Source of the DNA: Arthrobacter sp. B1I2
GTDB taxonomy: Bacteria > Actinomycetota > Actinomycetes > Actinomycetales > Micrococcaceae
Assembly: GCF_030816485.1 (NCBI RefSeq)
Contig: NZ_JAUSYC010000001.1
Span: 2,666,001 to 2,730,000, forward strand
Direction of reading: 5' to 3'
DNA: 64,000 bases
The notes beneath the pieces are model-generated. The model made no database searches. It was not told the origin of the DNA and saw only the letters and a list, made by a program, of their open reading frames with translations. This document shows positions 30,710-39,621 of the stretch, piece by piece; position 1 is the stretch's first letter; every line of letters starts with the position of its first letter. The position numbers and the translations under genes are program-made.

Positions 30710-31063
30710 ATGCCACGTTCCAACCGTCCCCGCCGTCCCGCTTCCGGCAGGGGTCCCGCTTCCGGCAGGGGAGCAGGAGGGAAGAGGAGCGGCGAGGTTC
30801 CCGAGCTGGACCTGGAACGGGCAAGGGCCGGAATCGCCCGCCGGGAGAGCGCCCCCGACGGGGAGTGGATGGTCCGGACCATGACGGCCAAAAACGCCGG
30901 CAAGACCTACATCTGCCCTGAATGCTCCACCGCCGTGCTGCCCGGCGTCGCACACCTGGTGGTGTGGAAGGACCACCACCTTTTTGGCGCGGCCGCCGGC
31001 CTGGCCGAACGGCGGCACTGGCACACCAACTGCTGGATGACGCGCAGCTACCGCTACCGCTGA
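30710..31063 (+). CDS. Small zinc-ribbon-like protein, function unknown
   Basis: 117 residues. The first 45 are basic and low-complexity and include a direct repeat ([12 protein letters not shown]) from an 18-bp tandem duplication. The conserved-looking part is [23 protein letters not shown] ... [10 protein letters not shown], where CPEC and a later H/C group could bind zinc. Divergent from nucS. A CAGAAT hexamer 6 bases before the ATG may be a leaderless -10. Similar short proteins in actinobacteria are sometimes labelled ATP/GTP-binding without good reason; I see no P-loop. Confidence 0.7.
   Translation: MPRSNRPRRPASGRGPASGRGAGGKRSGEVPELDLERARAGIARRESAPDGEWMVRTMTAKNAGKTYICPECSTAVLPGVAHLVVWKDHHLFGAAAGLAERRHWHTNCWMTRSYRYR
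30736..30771 (+). repeat. 18-bp tandem duplication
   Basis: TCCCGCTTCCGGCAGGGG occurs twice back to back (30736-30753, 30754-30771), identical, near the 5' end of the small zinc-ribbon gene and in frame. Confidence 0.85.
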
Positions 31064-31143
31064 CTGGCGGCCGCGCAGCTTCCCGCCACACCGACCGGAA
31101 GCCGCGGCGCCGCTGCATGGAACATCGATGCCCCTGCTGTCGC

Positions 31144-31149
31144 TAAGCT
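31144..31149 (+). promoter_or_regulatory. Leaderless -10 of the alpha/beta hydrolase gene
   Basis: TAAGCT, 7 bases before the ATG at 31157. There is no ribosome site between. Confidence 0.55.
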
Positions 31150-31156
31150 GGCAGGC

Positions 31157-31954
31157 ATGACTTTTGATCCGGCGTCGTACGAATTCACCCAGGCCCGGGG
31201 CCCCGCTCCCATCCGCGCCTCCACCGTCCTGCCCGCCCGCCGCGAGAACATCGAGCTGCAGACGGAGGACGGCCATACGCTGGTGGGGGAGCTGGCGCTG
31301 CCCGAATCAGGTCCGGTCAGGGCCACGCTGATCACGCTCCACCCGCTGCCGACGCACGGCGGCTTCATGGATTCGCACGTCTTCCGCAAGGCCTCCTTCC
31401 GCCTGCCGGCGCTGGCGGGCATCGCGGTGCTGCGCTTCAACACCCGGGGTACCGCCTCTCCCCACGGCACCAGCAGCGGCGCCTTCGAGGAAGGGATTGG
31501 GGAACGGTATGACGTGGAGGCGGCCGTGCGTTTCGCCGTCGAGCGGGGCCTGCCCAACCGCTGGCTGGTGGGCTGGTCGTTCGGGACTGAACTGGCGCTG
31601 ATGTACGGCGCCCTGGAGCCGGTGGCCGCGCAGATCGAGGGGGCGGTGCTGCTGTCGCCGCCGCTGCACCGCGCCACGGACAAACACCTGCAGCTCTGGG
31701 CCGAATCGGGCAAGCCCCTTACTGTCCTGGTGCCGGAGCACGACGACTTCCTGCAGCCGGCCGAGGCGGCTGCCCGGTTCAGCCTGGTGCCGCAGGCCCG
31801 CGTGGTGGCTGTGGCCGGGGCCAAGCACCTGTGGGTGGGGGAGAAGTACGCTGCGCGGGTCCTGAACGACGTCGTTGCGCAGGTCATTCCCGACCAGGCC
31901 GGGGTCCCGCTGCCGCAGGAATGGGACGGCCCGACGGCGGCTGCCGGCGCGTAG
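31157..31954 (+). CDS. Alpha/beta hydrolase
   Basis: 265 residues, no signal peptide, so cytoplasmic. Nucleophile elbow GWSFGT (GxSxG), preceding strand and oxyanion region LITLHPLPTHGG, late acid VPEHDDF, and catalytic histidine in AGAKHLWVG. The FNTRGTASPHGTSSG stretch resembles the dienelactone-hydrolase/YcjY-like group that acts on small esters. Monocistronic; it converges on the AI-2E-family gene with a 12-base gap. The substrate cannot be told. Confidence 0.85.
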   Translation: MTFDPASYEFTQARGPAPIRASTVLPARRENIELQTEDGHTLVGELALPESGPVRATLITLHPLPTHGGFMDSHVFRKASFRLPALAGIAVLRFNTRGTASPHGTSSGAFEEGIGERYDVEAAVRFAVERGLPNRWLVGWSFGTELALMYGALEPVAAQIEGAVLLSPPLHRATDKHLQLWAESGKPLTVLVPEHDDFLQPAEAAARFSLVPQARVVAVAGAKHLWVGEKYAARVLNDVVAQVIPDQAGVPLPQEWDGPTAAAGA

Positions 31955-31966
31955 GGCGGGGGGCGT

Positions 31967-33286
31967 TTAGTGCTGGTCCTGCCGGACGATGTAGATCTCC
32001 CGGAGCAGCAGCAGGACAGCGGCCGCGGTGGGGATGGCGATGAGCGCCCCGAGCACGCCCAGCAGGCTGCCGCCGGCGATGACGGAGATCACCGCCACCG
32101 CACCGGGCACGGCCACTGCCTTCTGCATGACGCGGGGTGAGATGAAGTAGGCCTCGAACTGCAGGTAGGCGAAGTAGCAGATGGCGTAGATGGCCGCTGC
32201 CTGCCAGCCCTGGGTGAGGGACACGAGGATCACCACAACGCCCGCGATCATGCCGCCCACCAAGGGAATGAAGGCGAGCAGGACCACCACGAACGCCAGG
32301 AGCAGCGCAAACGGGATGCCCACGATGGACATCACCACGAAGGCAAACGTGGCGTTGAGCAGGGCCACGCAGGCCTGGCCGATCACGTAGTTTCCCACTG
32401 ACCGGGTGATCTCCTCCGACAGGGCGGCCACCCGCGTCCGGCGGGAGCGCGGTGCCAGCCTGTAGCCCCACTTCTTCATGGCCGGGAGCGCCGCCAGGAA
32501 GTACAGGCTCAGCACCAGGACGATCAGGGTGCCAAAGAGCCCGTTGGCCACGGTGGAGCCAAATCCCACCACGCCGCCGAAAATGCCACCCACCGCCGCG
32601 GGGTCGTTGACGAACTTCTCCAGTTCCTCGGTAATGCGGTCGCGCACGCCGAACTGGTCATCGAGGCTGCGGAAGAAGTCCGAGTCCATGAAAGTGCGCA
32701 CCCATTCCGGGGCCTGCCGCACGATTTCCGATACCTGTTCAACGATCGTGGGGATGAGCGTGGCGAAAAATCCGACGACGGCTCCCATCAGGACGGCCAC
32801 CGAGACCAGGATGCCGGCGGGCCGGGGGATCTTCCTGGTCTCAAGCCAGCCCACCACCGGCTCCAGCCCCAGCGCGATGAACAGTGCCGCCACGATCCAC
32901 AACAGCAGCTGCGTGGTGTGTGAACCGATCCAGTAGACCAGCAGAGCCAGTCCCACGCCCACTGTTCCCATGAACCCCATGTACAGCGGATGCTGTGGGG
33001 ACATGCGCGGGCCCGGATGCCCGAACTGCGGCTCCTCGTCACCGCCGTGGTCCGTCTCGGAGACCTGTCCGGTGTATTCCGGGGGCATCTCGAACCGAAG
33101 CCTGGGCTGCGCCCCGGGCAAGGGCTGGCGGAGCCTCCGAACCACGTGGCCCAGGGCAGCCGCGGCAGTACCCCTGCGGTGCGCTGCTGCCGCCATCCCG
33201 AGGGGTGGCAGCGGCGCAGGGACCGGGCCCCTGGAATCACCGGGATTTCCGGCTGCGGCCGAGGACGGGTCCGTCTTGTCAGTCAC
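31967..33286 (-). CDS. AI-2E family permease-like membrane protein
   Basis: 439 residues from a GTG. The first 85 or so are hydrophilic and basic, then come paired helices (GTVGVGLALLVYWIG, LLLWIVAALFIALGLEPVVGWL, GILVSVAVLMGAVVGFFATLIP), a long periplasmic-type segment, and a C-terminal bundle of four or so helices (FAFVVMSIVGIPFALLLAFVVVLLAFIPLVGG). This is the PF01594/YdiK-like layout. Such proteins are exporters or antiporters of varied substrates; autoinducer-2 itself is not implied. No leaderless -10 was found before this start. Confidence 0.88.
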   Translation of the reverse strand: MTDKTDPSSAAAGNPGDSRGPVPAPLPPLGMAAAAHRRGTAAAALGHVVRRLRQPLPGAQPRLRFEMPPEYTGQVSETDHGGDEEPQFGHPGPRMSPQHPLYMGFMGTVGVGLALLVYWIGSHTTQLLLWIVAALFIALGLEPVVGWLETRKIPRPAGILVSVAVLMGAVVGFFATLIPTIVEQVSEIVRQAPEWVRTFMDSDFFRSLDDQFGVRDRITEELEKFVNDPAAVGGIFGGVVGFGSTVANGLFGTLIVLVLSLYFLAALPAMKKWGYRLAPRSRRTRVAALSEEITRSVGNYVIGQACVALLNATFAFVVMSIVGIPFALLLAFVVVLLAFIPLVGGMIAGVVVILVSLTQGWQAAAIYAICYFAYLQFEAYFISPRVMQKAVAVPGAVAVISVIAGGSLLGVLGALIAIPTAAAVLLLLREIYIVRQDQH

Positions 33287-33437
33287 TGGTTTGGGGGCCT
33301 GTTCCGTGCGTGGCTCCGCCTTTGCGGGCCGGTGTGATGATCATCGCAAACACTATCAGCAGGCTTGTCACCACGAGCCGAAGCCACTGCCTGGAGGTCT
33401 GCGGGAAAGGAGGTTGACGGCCAAAAAGGGGCCCGTG

Positions 33438-33453
33438 GTAACAGAAAGGTTAC
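33438..33453. promoter_or_regulatory. GTAAC-N6-GTTAC dyad
   Basis: A perfect 5-bp inverted repeat with a 6-base spacer, 39 bases before the start of the 567-residue membrane protein and in the divergent space next to the AI-2E-family gene. It may be a regulator site; no regulator can be named. Confidence 0.35.
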
Positions 33454-33491
33454 TATTGAGGGCAAACCCCCGCTGATGATAGGTGTTTCCC

Positions 33492-35195
33492 TTGCGTTTA
33501 AAGACTGCAGCCGCACTTGTGCTGCTCGGCCTCCTGACACTTTTGGCCGGTATCGGCCAGAGAACCATCTGGGCTCCATCCGAGACGTTCACCGCCTCCG
33601 TGCCGGCCGATGCCGCCGCCGCGCCGCTGACCGTCATCGACCAGAAGCTGCGTACCCTGCACGACGGAACCGTCAAGATCAACATCCAGGGCGACGGAAA
33701 CTTCATGCTGGCAACCGGCCGGCCCGATGACGTGAGCGCCTGGGTGGGCAAGACGGCCCACAACACCATCACCGGGGTTTCCGAGGATGAAAAGTCCCTC
33801 CTGGTTGAGCACGCCGACGGCGAAGGCACCGCCCCCAACCCGGCCGGTTCAGATCTTTGGGTTTCCAACGAGACCGCCAGTGGCGAACTTGAGTACACCT
33901 GGACCCCGCCTGCGGACGGCGACTGGAGCCTCCTGCTCGCCTCCGACGGCACCAAGCCCGCGCCGGCCTCTGTTTCCATGACCTTCCCCAACGACACCTC
34001 CACCCCCTGGGCGGTTCCGCTGATGGTCCTGGGCAGCCTGCTGATCCTTGGCGGGATCGTCCTGGCGCTGCTCTCGGCCCGCAGGAAGAACGGTGAGGGC
34101 GGCGACAGCAGCTACGCCCGCCGCGCCCGTGCACGGAACGCCGCGCCGCAGAGCGATGCCCCGTCGTCGTCGTCCTCCTCCAAGGCCACCATGGTGGCAG
34201 CGGGTGTGGCGGCAGCCCTGCTGGCCGGATCCGGCACCGCTGCCCAGGCCGCCACCCCCAGCCCGCAGCCTTCCGGCAGTGCCTCGTCCCCGGCAGCCAA
34301 GGATGCAGCAGCATCGCCTGTCCTGCTGGATGCCCAGTTCCGCCGGATCCTGGAGCAGGTCTCCAGTGCCACGGACGCCGGGGACGCAGCCAAGGACGCG
34401 GCCAAGCTCGCGGACCGCGTGGCCGGCCCCGAACTGGAAATCCGCACCCAGAACTACAAGATCCGCTCCCAGGTTGGCTCCTATGAGCCGCGCATGCCCG
34501 TGCGCTCCACCAAGCTGCTGACCTTTGTAGTGACCAGCGACCGGGACTGGCCGCGCTCCGTGCTGGCCGTGACCCAGGGTGAAGGGAACGTGGTTCCGCA
34601 GATCCTGACCCTGGTCCAGCAGTCTCCGCGCGAGAACTACAAGCTGATGGAAACCACCCCGCTGCAGCCGGGCACTACTTTCCCGAACATCAGCCGGGGC
34701 GGTACCGAGACGCTCGCCGCGTCGGACAAGAGCGGGCTGCTCTACAGCGGCGAGGAAGCAATGTCCGGGCTGGCTGACAGGCTCACGTCCGCCGACTCTC
34801 CGTTCAAGGACAAGTTCGTCGAGGGCCAGTCCTCGCCGTACATCGCCGACACGCTGTCCTACCAGGCGGAGGTGGTGAAGGCGGGTGAGAACGGCAACTT
34901 CTCCTTCACCCACAAGGTGGTCCCTGAAAGCACCGTTGTGTTCCGTACCTCGGACGGCGGCGCCCTGGTCCTGGGCCGGATCAACTTCGGCTTCGAGGGC
35001 ACCCCGAAGGCAGCCGGTGACAAGCTCAGCATCGGCGACGACGCCGCAGCCCTGGCCGGCGGCAAGGAAACTACCACCGGCATGGTCCTGAGCTTCGCCG
35101 AATCCATGGCGGTCTACGTACCGCCCGCAGGATCCACCGATCCGATGAAGCTCGTTGCCGCCACCCGCGGACTGGTGGGGGCCAGCTTCAAGTAG
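33492..35195 (+). CDS. Large membrane-anchored protein, function unknown
   Basis: 567 residues from the TTG at 33492, set by AGGTG six bases upstream (an in-frame GTG at 33483 lacks a site). Layout: N-terminal helix (TAAALVLLGLLTLLAGIG), an extracytoplasmic domain of about 140 residues with WTPPADGDWSLLL, a second helix (VPLMVLGSLLILGGIVLALL), a Ser-rich linker, then a third signal-like helix ending in a TAAQAATPSPQPSG motif and a second outer domain of about 300 residues (SYEPRMPVRSTKLLTFVV, FVEGQSSPYIADTLSYQ). I do not recognise a family. Two exported domains in tandem suggest a fusion. Monocistronic. Confidence 0.8.
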   Translation: MRLKTAAALVLLGLLTLLAGIGQRTIWAPSETFTASVPADAAAAPLTVIDQKLRTLHDGTVKINIQGDGNFMLATGRPDDVSAWVGKTAHNTITGVSEDEKSLLVEHADGEGTAPNPAGSDLWVSNETASGELEYTWTPPADGDWSLLLASDGTKPAPASVSMTFPNDTSTPWAVPLMVLGSLLILGGIVLALLSARRKNGEGGDSSYARRARARNAAPQSDAPSSSSSSKATMVAAGVAAALLAGSGTAAQAATPSPQPSGSASSPAAKDAAASPVLLDAQFRRILEQVSSATDAGDAAKDAAKLADRVAGPELEIRTQNYKIRSQVGSYEPRMPVRSTKLLTFVVTSDRDWPRSVLAVTQGEGNVVPQILTLVQQSPRENYKLMETTPLQPGTTFPNISRGGTETLAASDKSGLLYSGEEAMSGLADRLTSADSPFKDKFVEGQSSPYIADTLSYQAEVVKAGENGNFSFTHKVVPESTVVFRTSDGGALVLGRINFGFEGTPKAAGDKLSIGDDAAALAGGKETTTGMVLSFAESMAVYVPPAGSTDPMKLVAATRGLVGASFK

Positions 35196-35233
35196 GGCCT
35201 GGCTCTATTACCACCGGCAGCGGCCGGAGTGGC

Positions 35234-35239
35234 TAGAGT
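35234..35239 (+). promoter_or_regulatory. Leaderless -10 of the thioredoxin-fold gene
   Basis: TAGAGT, 7 bases before the ATG at 35247. Confidence 0.55.
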
Positions 35240-35246
35240 GGGAAAC

Positions 35247-36260
35247 ATGAGTTCGCCAGCTTCCCGCCCAGTTCCTCCTGCCGCTGCCAACCTGCTTAAC
35301 CTGCGCGGCGCCGTCGACCTTTCCTCGCTGAAACGCCCCGCCGCCACCTCCGGTGCACCAGCTCCATCCGGGACCACAACCCCGTCCGGGAGTGCGGCCG
35401 GCCCGGCGCCGGGCACGCAGCCGGGGGCACCCGCCGGCGGGCCTGAACTCAAGGTCAACGTCACCGAAGCAAACTTCCAGCAGCTGGTGGAGCTGTCCGC
35501 CCAGGTGCCGGTGGTGTTTGCCCTCTGGGCCCCCTACTCGCCGGAGTCCGGCAGGATGCTTGAGACCCTGGACCGCGTGGTGGCCAGCTACGGTGGCCGC
35601 CTGGTCCTTGGCGCCGCGGACATCGAAGCCTTCCCGCAGCTTGCCCAGGCCTTCCAGGTGCAGGCCGTGCCCACCGCCGTCGCCGTCCTCAAGGGGCAAC
35701 CGGTGCCCCTCTTCCAGGGCGGGGCGGACGAACAGCAGGTGCGCAGCCTCTTTGATGAACTCCTCAAGGTGGCGGCGGCCAACGGGGTCACCGGAAGCCT
35801 TGACGGCGGGGCCGATGCTGAACCCGAGCCCGCACCGCTGCCGCCGCTGCACCAGGCGGCCTTCGACGCCATTGAGGCCGGCGACTACGCCGCAGCCGCC
35901 GAGGCGTACCGCCAGGCGCTGAAGGAGATGCCAGCGGACCACGAGGCCAAGGCCGGGCTGGCGCAGGTGGAACTGATGGACCGGCTCCAGTCGCTGTCGG
36001 CCGAGGAAAGCGAAGCGCTCCGGGCGCGTGCGGCGAATGAGCCCGACAACCTGGCTGCACAGCTTGGCGTCGCAGACCTGGATGTGGCCGGCGGGCACGT
36101 GGACGATGCGCTGAACCGGCTGGTGGCCTTCATCGGCAGGAACTTCGGCCCCGAGCGTGAGACCGCGCGGGTGCGGCTGCTGGAACTGTTCGACGTGGTG
36201 GGGCCGGGTGACGAGCGGGTGGCAAAGGCGCGCCAGGCGCTTGCGCGGGTACTGTTCTAG
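35247..36260 (+). CDS. Thioredoxin-fold/TPR protein lacking CxxC (CnoX/YbbN-like)
   Basis: 337 residues. After a Pro/Gly/Ala-rich stretch (to about residue 70) comes a thioredoxin fold in which the active site reads WAPYSPES, with no cysteines; AVPTAVAVLKG supplies the cis-proline. The C-terminal 150 residues are TPR-like helices (AAFDAIEAGDYAAAAEAYRQAL). This layout matches YbbN/CnoX chaperedoxins, which shield unfolded clients rather than reduce disulfides. Overlaps the following old yellow enzyme gene by one base (TAGTG), so they form an operon. Confidence 0.85.
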   Translation: MSSPASRPVPPAAANLLNLRGAVDLSSLKRPAATSGAPAPSGTTTPSGSAAGPAPGTQPGAPAGGPELKVNVTEANFQQLVELSAQVPVVFALWAPYSPESGRMLETLDRVVASYGGRLVLGAADIEAFPQLAQAFQVQAVPTAVAVLKGQPVPLFQGGADEQQVRSLFDELLKVAAANGVTGSLDGGADAEPEPAPLPPLHQAAFDAIEAGDYAAAAEAYRQALKEMPADHEAKAGLAQVELMDRLQSLSAEESEALRARAANEPDNLAAQLGVADLDVAGGHVDDALNRLVAFIGRNFGPERETARVRLLELFDVVGPGDERVAKARQALARVLF

Positions 36261-37357
36261 TGCCGGCCCTGTTCCAGCCGCTGACGCTGCGGTCCATGGA
36301 ACTGCAGCACCGTGGCTGGGTTTCGCCCATGTGCCAGTACAGCTGCGATCCCGACGACGCCCCGGGCGTTCCGAACGACTGGCACCTGGTGCACCTGGGA
36401 GGGTTTGCCACGGGCGGCGCGGCAATGATCCTTACGGAGGCCGCGGCGGTGAACGCCGCGGGCCGGATCAGTCCGCGCGACGCAGGCATCTACAACGACG
36501 AGCAGGCGGCGGCGTGGCAGCGGATCATTTCCTTTGTCCACCGGCACGGTGCTGCGGGCACCAAAATTGGTGTGCAGCTGGCCCACGCCGGCCGGAAGGC
36601 ATCCACCTACTGGCCGTTTTCCGGCAAGCAGGGGAGCGTTCCGGCGTCCGACGGCGGCTGGGACACCGTGGGCCCGTCCGGCACCGCGTTCGAAGGCTAT
36701 GCGGCCCCTTCGGGCATGAGCGTGGAGCAAATCCAGGGCGTCATTGCCGATTTTGCCGCTGCGGCCGTACGGGCGGTGGACGCCGGTTTTGACACCATGG
36801 AAATCCACGGGGCGCACGGCTACCTGTTGCACCAGTTCCAGAGCCCGCTGATCAACCAGCGTGAGGACGAGTGGGGCGGGGACGAAGCCGGAAGGAACCG
36901 GCTGATGCTGGCCGTGGTTGACGCCGTCCGGGCAGTGATTCCCGATTCCATGCCTCTGCTGCTCCGCATCTCGGCCACCGACTGGGCGCCGGGAGGGGTG
37001 GACCTGGCGGCGTCGGTCCGCCTGGCCCGCGAGGCGGCCGCCCACGGCGTGGATCTGGTTGATGTCTCCAGCGGCGGGGCAGTGGCGCACCAGCAGATCA
37101 AGCCGGGACTGGGCTACCAGACCGGATTCTCGGCCGCCATCCGTGAGGAGGCAGGGACCGCCACAGGCACGGTGGGCCTGGTGACCACGCCCGGCCAGGC
37201 GGAGCATGCCATTGCCACCGGGCAGGCCGATGGCGTCTTCATTGCCCGGGCGGCGCTGCGCGATCCCCACTGGTGGCTGCGCGCCGCGTTCGACCTGGGC
37301 TACGACATCCCCTGGCCGCCCCAGTACGAGCGGGCCGTCCCGCGGCGCACCTTCTGA
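36260..37357 (+). CDS. Old yellow enzyme family NADH:flavin oxidoreductase (YqjM-like)
   Basis: FMN-dependent ene-reductase, 365 residues, GTG start. PMCQYS near the N-terminus has the cysteine that tunes FMN in YqjM-type enzymes; HGAHGYLLHQFQSP carries the substrate-binding histidines, followed by NQREDEWGG. A TIM barrel of normal length. Likely reduces activated alkenes or electrophiles. Its coupling to a chaperedoxin-like gene suggests stress response, by inference. Confidence 0.92.
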   Translation: MPALFQPLTLRSMELQHRGWVSPMCQYSCDPDDAPGVPNDWHLVHLGGFATGGAAMILTEAAAVNAAGRISPRDAGIYNDEQAAAWQRIISFVHRHGAAGTKIGVQLAHAGRKASTYWPFSGKQGSVPASDGGWDTVGPSGTAFEGYAAPSGMSVEQIQGVIADFAAAAVRAVDAGFDTMEIHGAHGYLLHQFQSPLINQREDEWGGDEAGRNRLMLAVVDAVRAVIPDSMPLLLRISATDWAPGGVDLAASVRLAREAAAHGVDLVDVSSGGAVAHQQIKPGLGYQTGFSAAIREEAGTATGTVGLVTTPGQAEHAIATGQADGVFIARAALRDPHWWLRAAFDLGYDIPWPPQYERAVPRRTF

Positions 37358-37371
37358 TTCCGGTGTCCGGC

Positions 37372-37665
37372 ATGGCGCAGCGCGGCGGGAATGATCGTGG
37401 CGGGAAAGAGCCGCAAACCCCGGTTGACCGGCAGCTGGAAGCGAAGATCCTGGAACTCCTGGCAACCCGGGCGGCCACGTCCACCATCTGCCCGTCCGAG
37501 GCCGCCAGGGCGGTGGGCGGAGATGACTGGCGCCGGCTAATGGAGCCTGCCCGCGAAGTGGCGCGGCGGCTGGTTGACTCGGGGCAGGTCCACATCACCC
37601 AAGGCGGTTCCGTGGTTGATCCGGCCACGGCAAAGGGCCCGATCAGGATCCGGAAGGTTCGCTGA
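37372..37665 (+). CDS. DUF3253 protein
   Basis: 97 residues from the ATG at 37372 (an in-frame GTG at 37363 is an alternative). Winged-helix-like helical protein with ILELLATRAATSTICPSEAARAVGG, WRRLMEPAREVARRLVDSGQVHITQGG and a basic end. DUF3253 is widespread and uncharacterised; the fold hints at nucleic acid binding. It is 14 bases after the old yellow enzyme gene and so the third gene of that operon. It converges on the antiporter gene. Confidence 0.8.
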   Translation: MAQRGGNDRGGKEPQTPVDRQLEAKILELLATRAATSTICPSEAARAVGGDDWRRLMEPAREVARRLVDSGQVHITQGGSVVDPATAKGPIRIRKVR

Positions 37666-37696
37666 AGACCGCGGCTTGGAAAACCTCGGCCTGTTC

Positions 37697-39571
37697 TCAG
37701 CCCAGCAGGTCGTCCACGTAGCACCAGCGCCATTCTTCGCGGGGCTCAATGCTGCGCATGACGGGGTGGCCGGTTTCCCTGAAGTGCCGGCTGGCGTGCC
37801 GTCCCGCCGACGAGTCACAGCATCCAACGTTTCCGCACCCGAGGCACATGCGCAGGTGCACTGGGGTGGTTCCCTCCCTCTCACAGTCACGGCAGGTGGG
37901 GTCGCCGGGCGCAGGCGACGGCATGGCGGCGGCCAGGTGGTCGCAAACGCCGCCGGGCTGGGACAACCCTTCGCCGCCGCCGTCAGCGGCGGAGTCCAGT
38001 TCATTGAGGGAAGCGTCAAGCATGGACTCCTCCACATCCAGCCGTTCCAGGACCTCGCTGAGGACTTCATGCGCAAAGTCTCCGCCGCGCCTGAGTTCCA
38101 GCACCTTGTCACGTTCGGCGTCCAGCATCGCCATCCGCAGCTGCGCGTACCGCTGGCTGGGGGTTGCTGCCTCTGCCGCGGGCCTGCCCAGGCGCTCCCA
38201 GGCCGCCAGCCCCCGCTCCTGGGTCCGCCGCCGCAGCATGTCCATGACTTCGGGCGGGTCGCTCTCCCGCCGCAGCTGTTCCAGCCGCTCCATCCCCGCC
38301 GCGGTGGCCAGCTGCATCAGTGAGGCCTGGTTCAGCGCGTCCTCGCGCTTGTCCGGTCCGGGCAGCCCCAGGGCCCGGACCAGGGCGGGCAGGGTGAAGC
38401 CCTGCAGCACCAGGGTGCCGGCCACCACCACCATGGCCGCCAGGACCAGCACGTTGCGGTGCTCCAGCTCATCCGGCAGCGTCAGGACCGCGGCGAGGGT
38501 GACCACGCCGCGCATGCCCGCCCAGGACACGATGGCGGGGAACTGCCAGGGCGGCGCGGGGTCCGCGCGCCGTACGGAGGGGATCAGGCGGGGAAGGTAC
38601 GTGGCCGGAAAGACCCAGACGGGGCGCAGGACCAGCACGGCCAGCAGGATCACGGCGCAGCCGAGCCATACCCGGCCGGCGCCCAGCGAATCGTCCTGGA
38701 CGCTGTCAATGATGGTCCGCACCTGCAGTCCGATCAGGAGGAACACCGAGTTCTCCAGCAGGAACTGCACGGTGTCCCAGTTGCTCCGGGCGCTTTGCCG
38801 TGCGGCGCCGTTGGGCATGGACGGCGCCTTGGTGCCCATCACCAGGCCGGTCACGACGACGGCGAGCACACCGGACGCGTGGATGGCCTCGGCAGGGAGG
38901 AACGCCACGAAAGGAGCCATCAGCGACGTTGAGGTGTTGATGGCAACGTTGCTGATCCGCTTCCGGATCCCGGTCAGGAGGTAGGCGGCGGCGAGGCCCA
39001 CCACCAGGCCGCCGCCGGCCGCGAGAACAAAACCGCCGGCCACATCCAGCGCTGAGACGGAGCCGGCGATGGCCGCTACCGCAGCGCGCAGGCACACCAG
39101 CGCAGTGGCGTCATTGACCAGTGATTCCCCTTCCAGGATGTTGACGATCCGGCGGGGCATGCCCACTTTCCGTGCGATGGCCGTCGCGGCCACGGCGTCC
39201 GGAGGTGCCACCACTGCGCCAAGGGCGATGGCTGCTGCCAGCGGGATCTCCGGGAACAGCCACCACACCACCACCCCCACTCCCAGGGTGCCGAAGATGA
39301 CGTAGCCGACGGACAGCAGCCCGATGGAGCGGCGGTTGGTCTTGAAGTCGAAGAGCGAGGTGCGGAACGCGGCTGCGTAGAGCAGCGGAGGCAGCAGGCC
39401 CACCAGCACCAGTTCGGGGTTCAGCTCAACGGGCGGGATGAATGGCAGGAACGATCCCGCCACCCCGGCCAGGACCAGCAGCAGCGGAACCGGGATATTG
39501 AACCTGCGGCCCACGGCGCTGCCCGCGCACACCACAGCAACGATCACCAGCAGGCCCAGCGCGATGTCCAT
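37697..39571 (-). CDS. Na+/H+ antiporter (CPA1) with C-terminal UBP-type zinc finger
   Basis: 624 residues. The first 410 form about 12 membrane helices of the NhaP/CPA1 type, including PPDAVAATAIA and GESLVNDATALV (the acidic ion-binding residues). A cytoplasmic helical region follows. The last 80 residues (encoded at about 37700-37940) carry CDHLAAAM, CRDCER, CLGCGNVGCCD and spaced histidines (GRHASRHFRETGH), which is the zinc-binding pattern of a ubiquitin-protease (ZnF-UBP) domain. Bacteria lack ubiquitin, so this finger probably senses something else. Divergent from the ABC exporter genes. Confidence 0.9.
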   Translation of the reverse strand: MDIALGLLVIVAVVCAGSAVGRRFNIPVPLLLVLAGVAGSFLPFIPPVELNPELVLVGLLPPLLYAAAFRTSLFDFKTNRRSIGLLSVGYVIFGTLGVGVVVWWLFPEIPLAAAIALGAVVAPPDAVAATAIARKVGMPRRIVNILEGESLVNDATALVCLRAAVAAIAGSVSALDVAGGFVLAAGGGLVVGLAAAYLLTGIRKRISNVAINTSTSLMAPFVAFLPAEAIHASGVLAVVVTGLVMGTKAPSMPNGAARQSARSNWDTVQFLLENSVFLLIGLQVRTIIDSVQDDSLGAGRVWLGCAVILLAVLVLRPVWVFPATYLPRLIPSVRRADPAPPWQFPAIVSWAGMRGVVTLAAVLTLPDELEHRNVLVLAAMVVVAGTLVLQGFTLPALVRALGLPGPDKREDALNQASLMQLATAAGMERLEQLRRESDPPEVMDMLRRRTQERGLAAWERLGRPAAEAATPSQRYAQLRMAMLDAERDKVLELRRGGDFAHEVLSEVLERLDVEESMLDASLNELDSAADGGGEGLSQPGGVCDHLAAAMPSPAPGDPTCRDCEREGTTPVHLRMCLGCGNVGCCDSSAGRHASRHFRETGHPVMRSIEPREEWRWCYVDDLLG

Positions 39572-39609
39572 GAGGTTAGTCTCGCACCCGCAAGCGCCGG
39601 TCCGCGGAC

Positions 39610-39615
39610 TAGGCT
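39610..39615 (+). promoter_or_regulatory. Leaderless -10 of the ABC exporter operon
   Basis: TAGGCT, 6 bases before the ATG at 39622. Confidence 0.5.
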
Positions 39616-39621
39616 GGCATC

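Noticed and set aside
39572..39583. Leaderless -10 for the antiporter gene (GAGACT 6 bases before the ATG, or TAACCT one base before it)
   Set aside because: The first lacks the leading T and the second is too close to the start; not counted with the clear cases.
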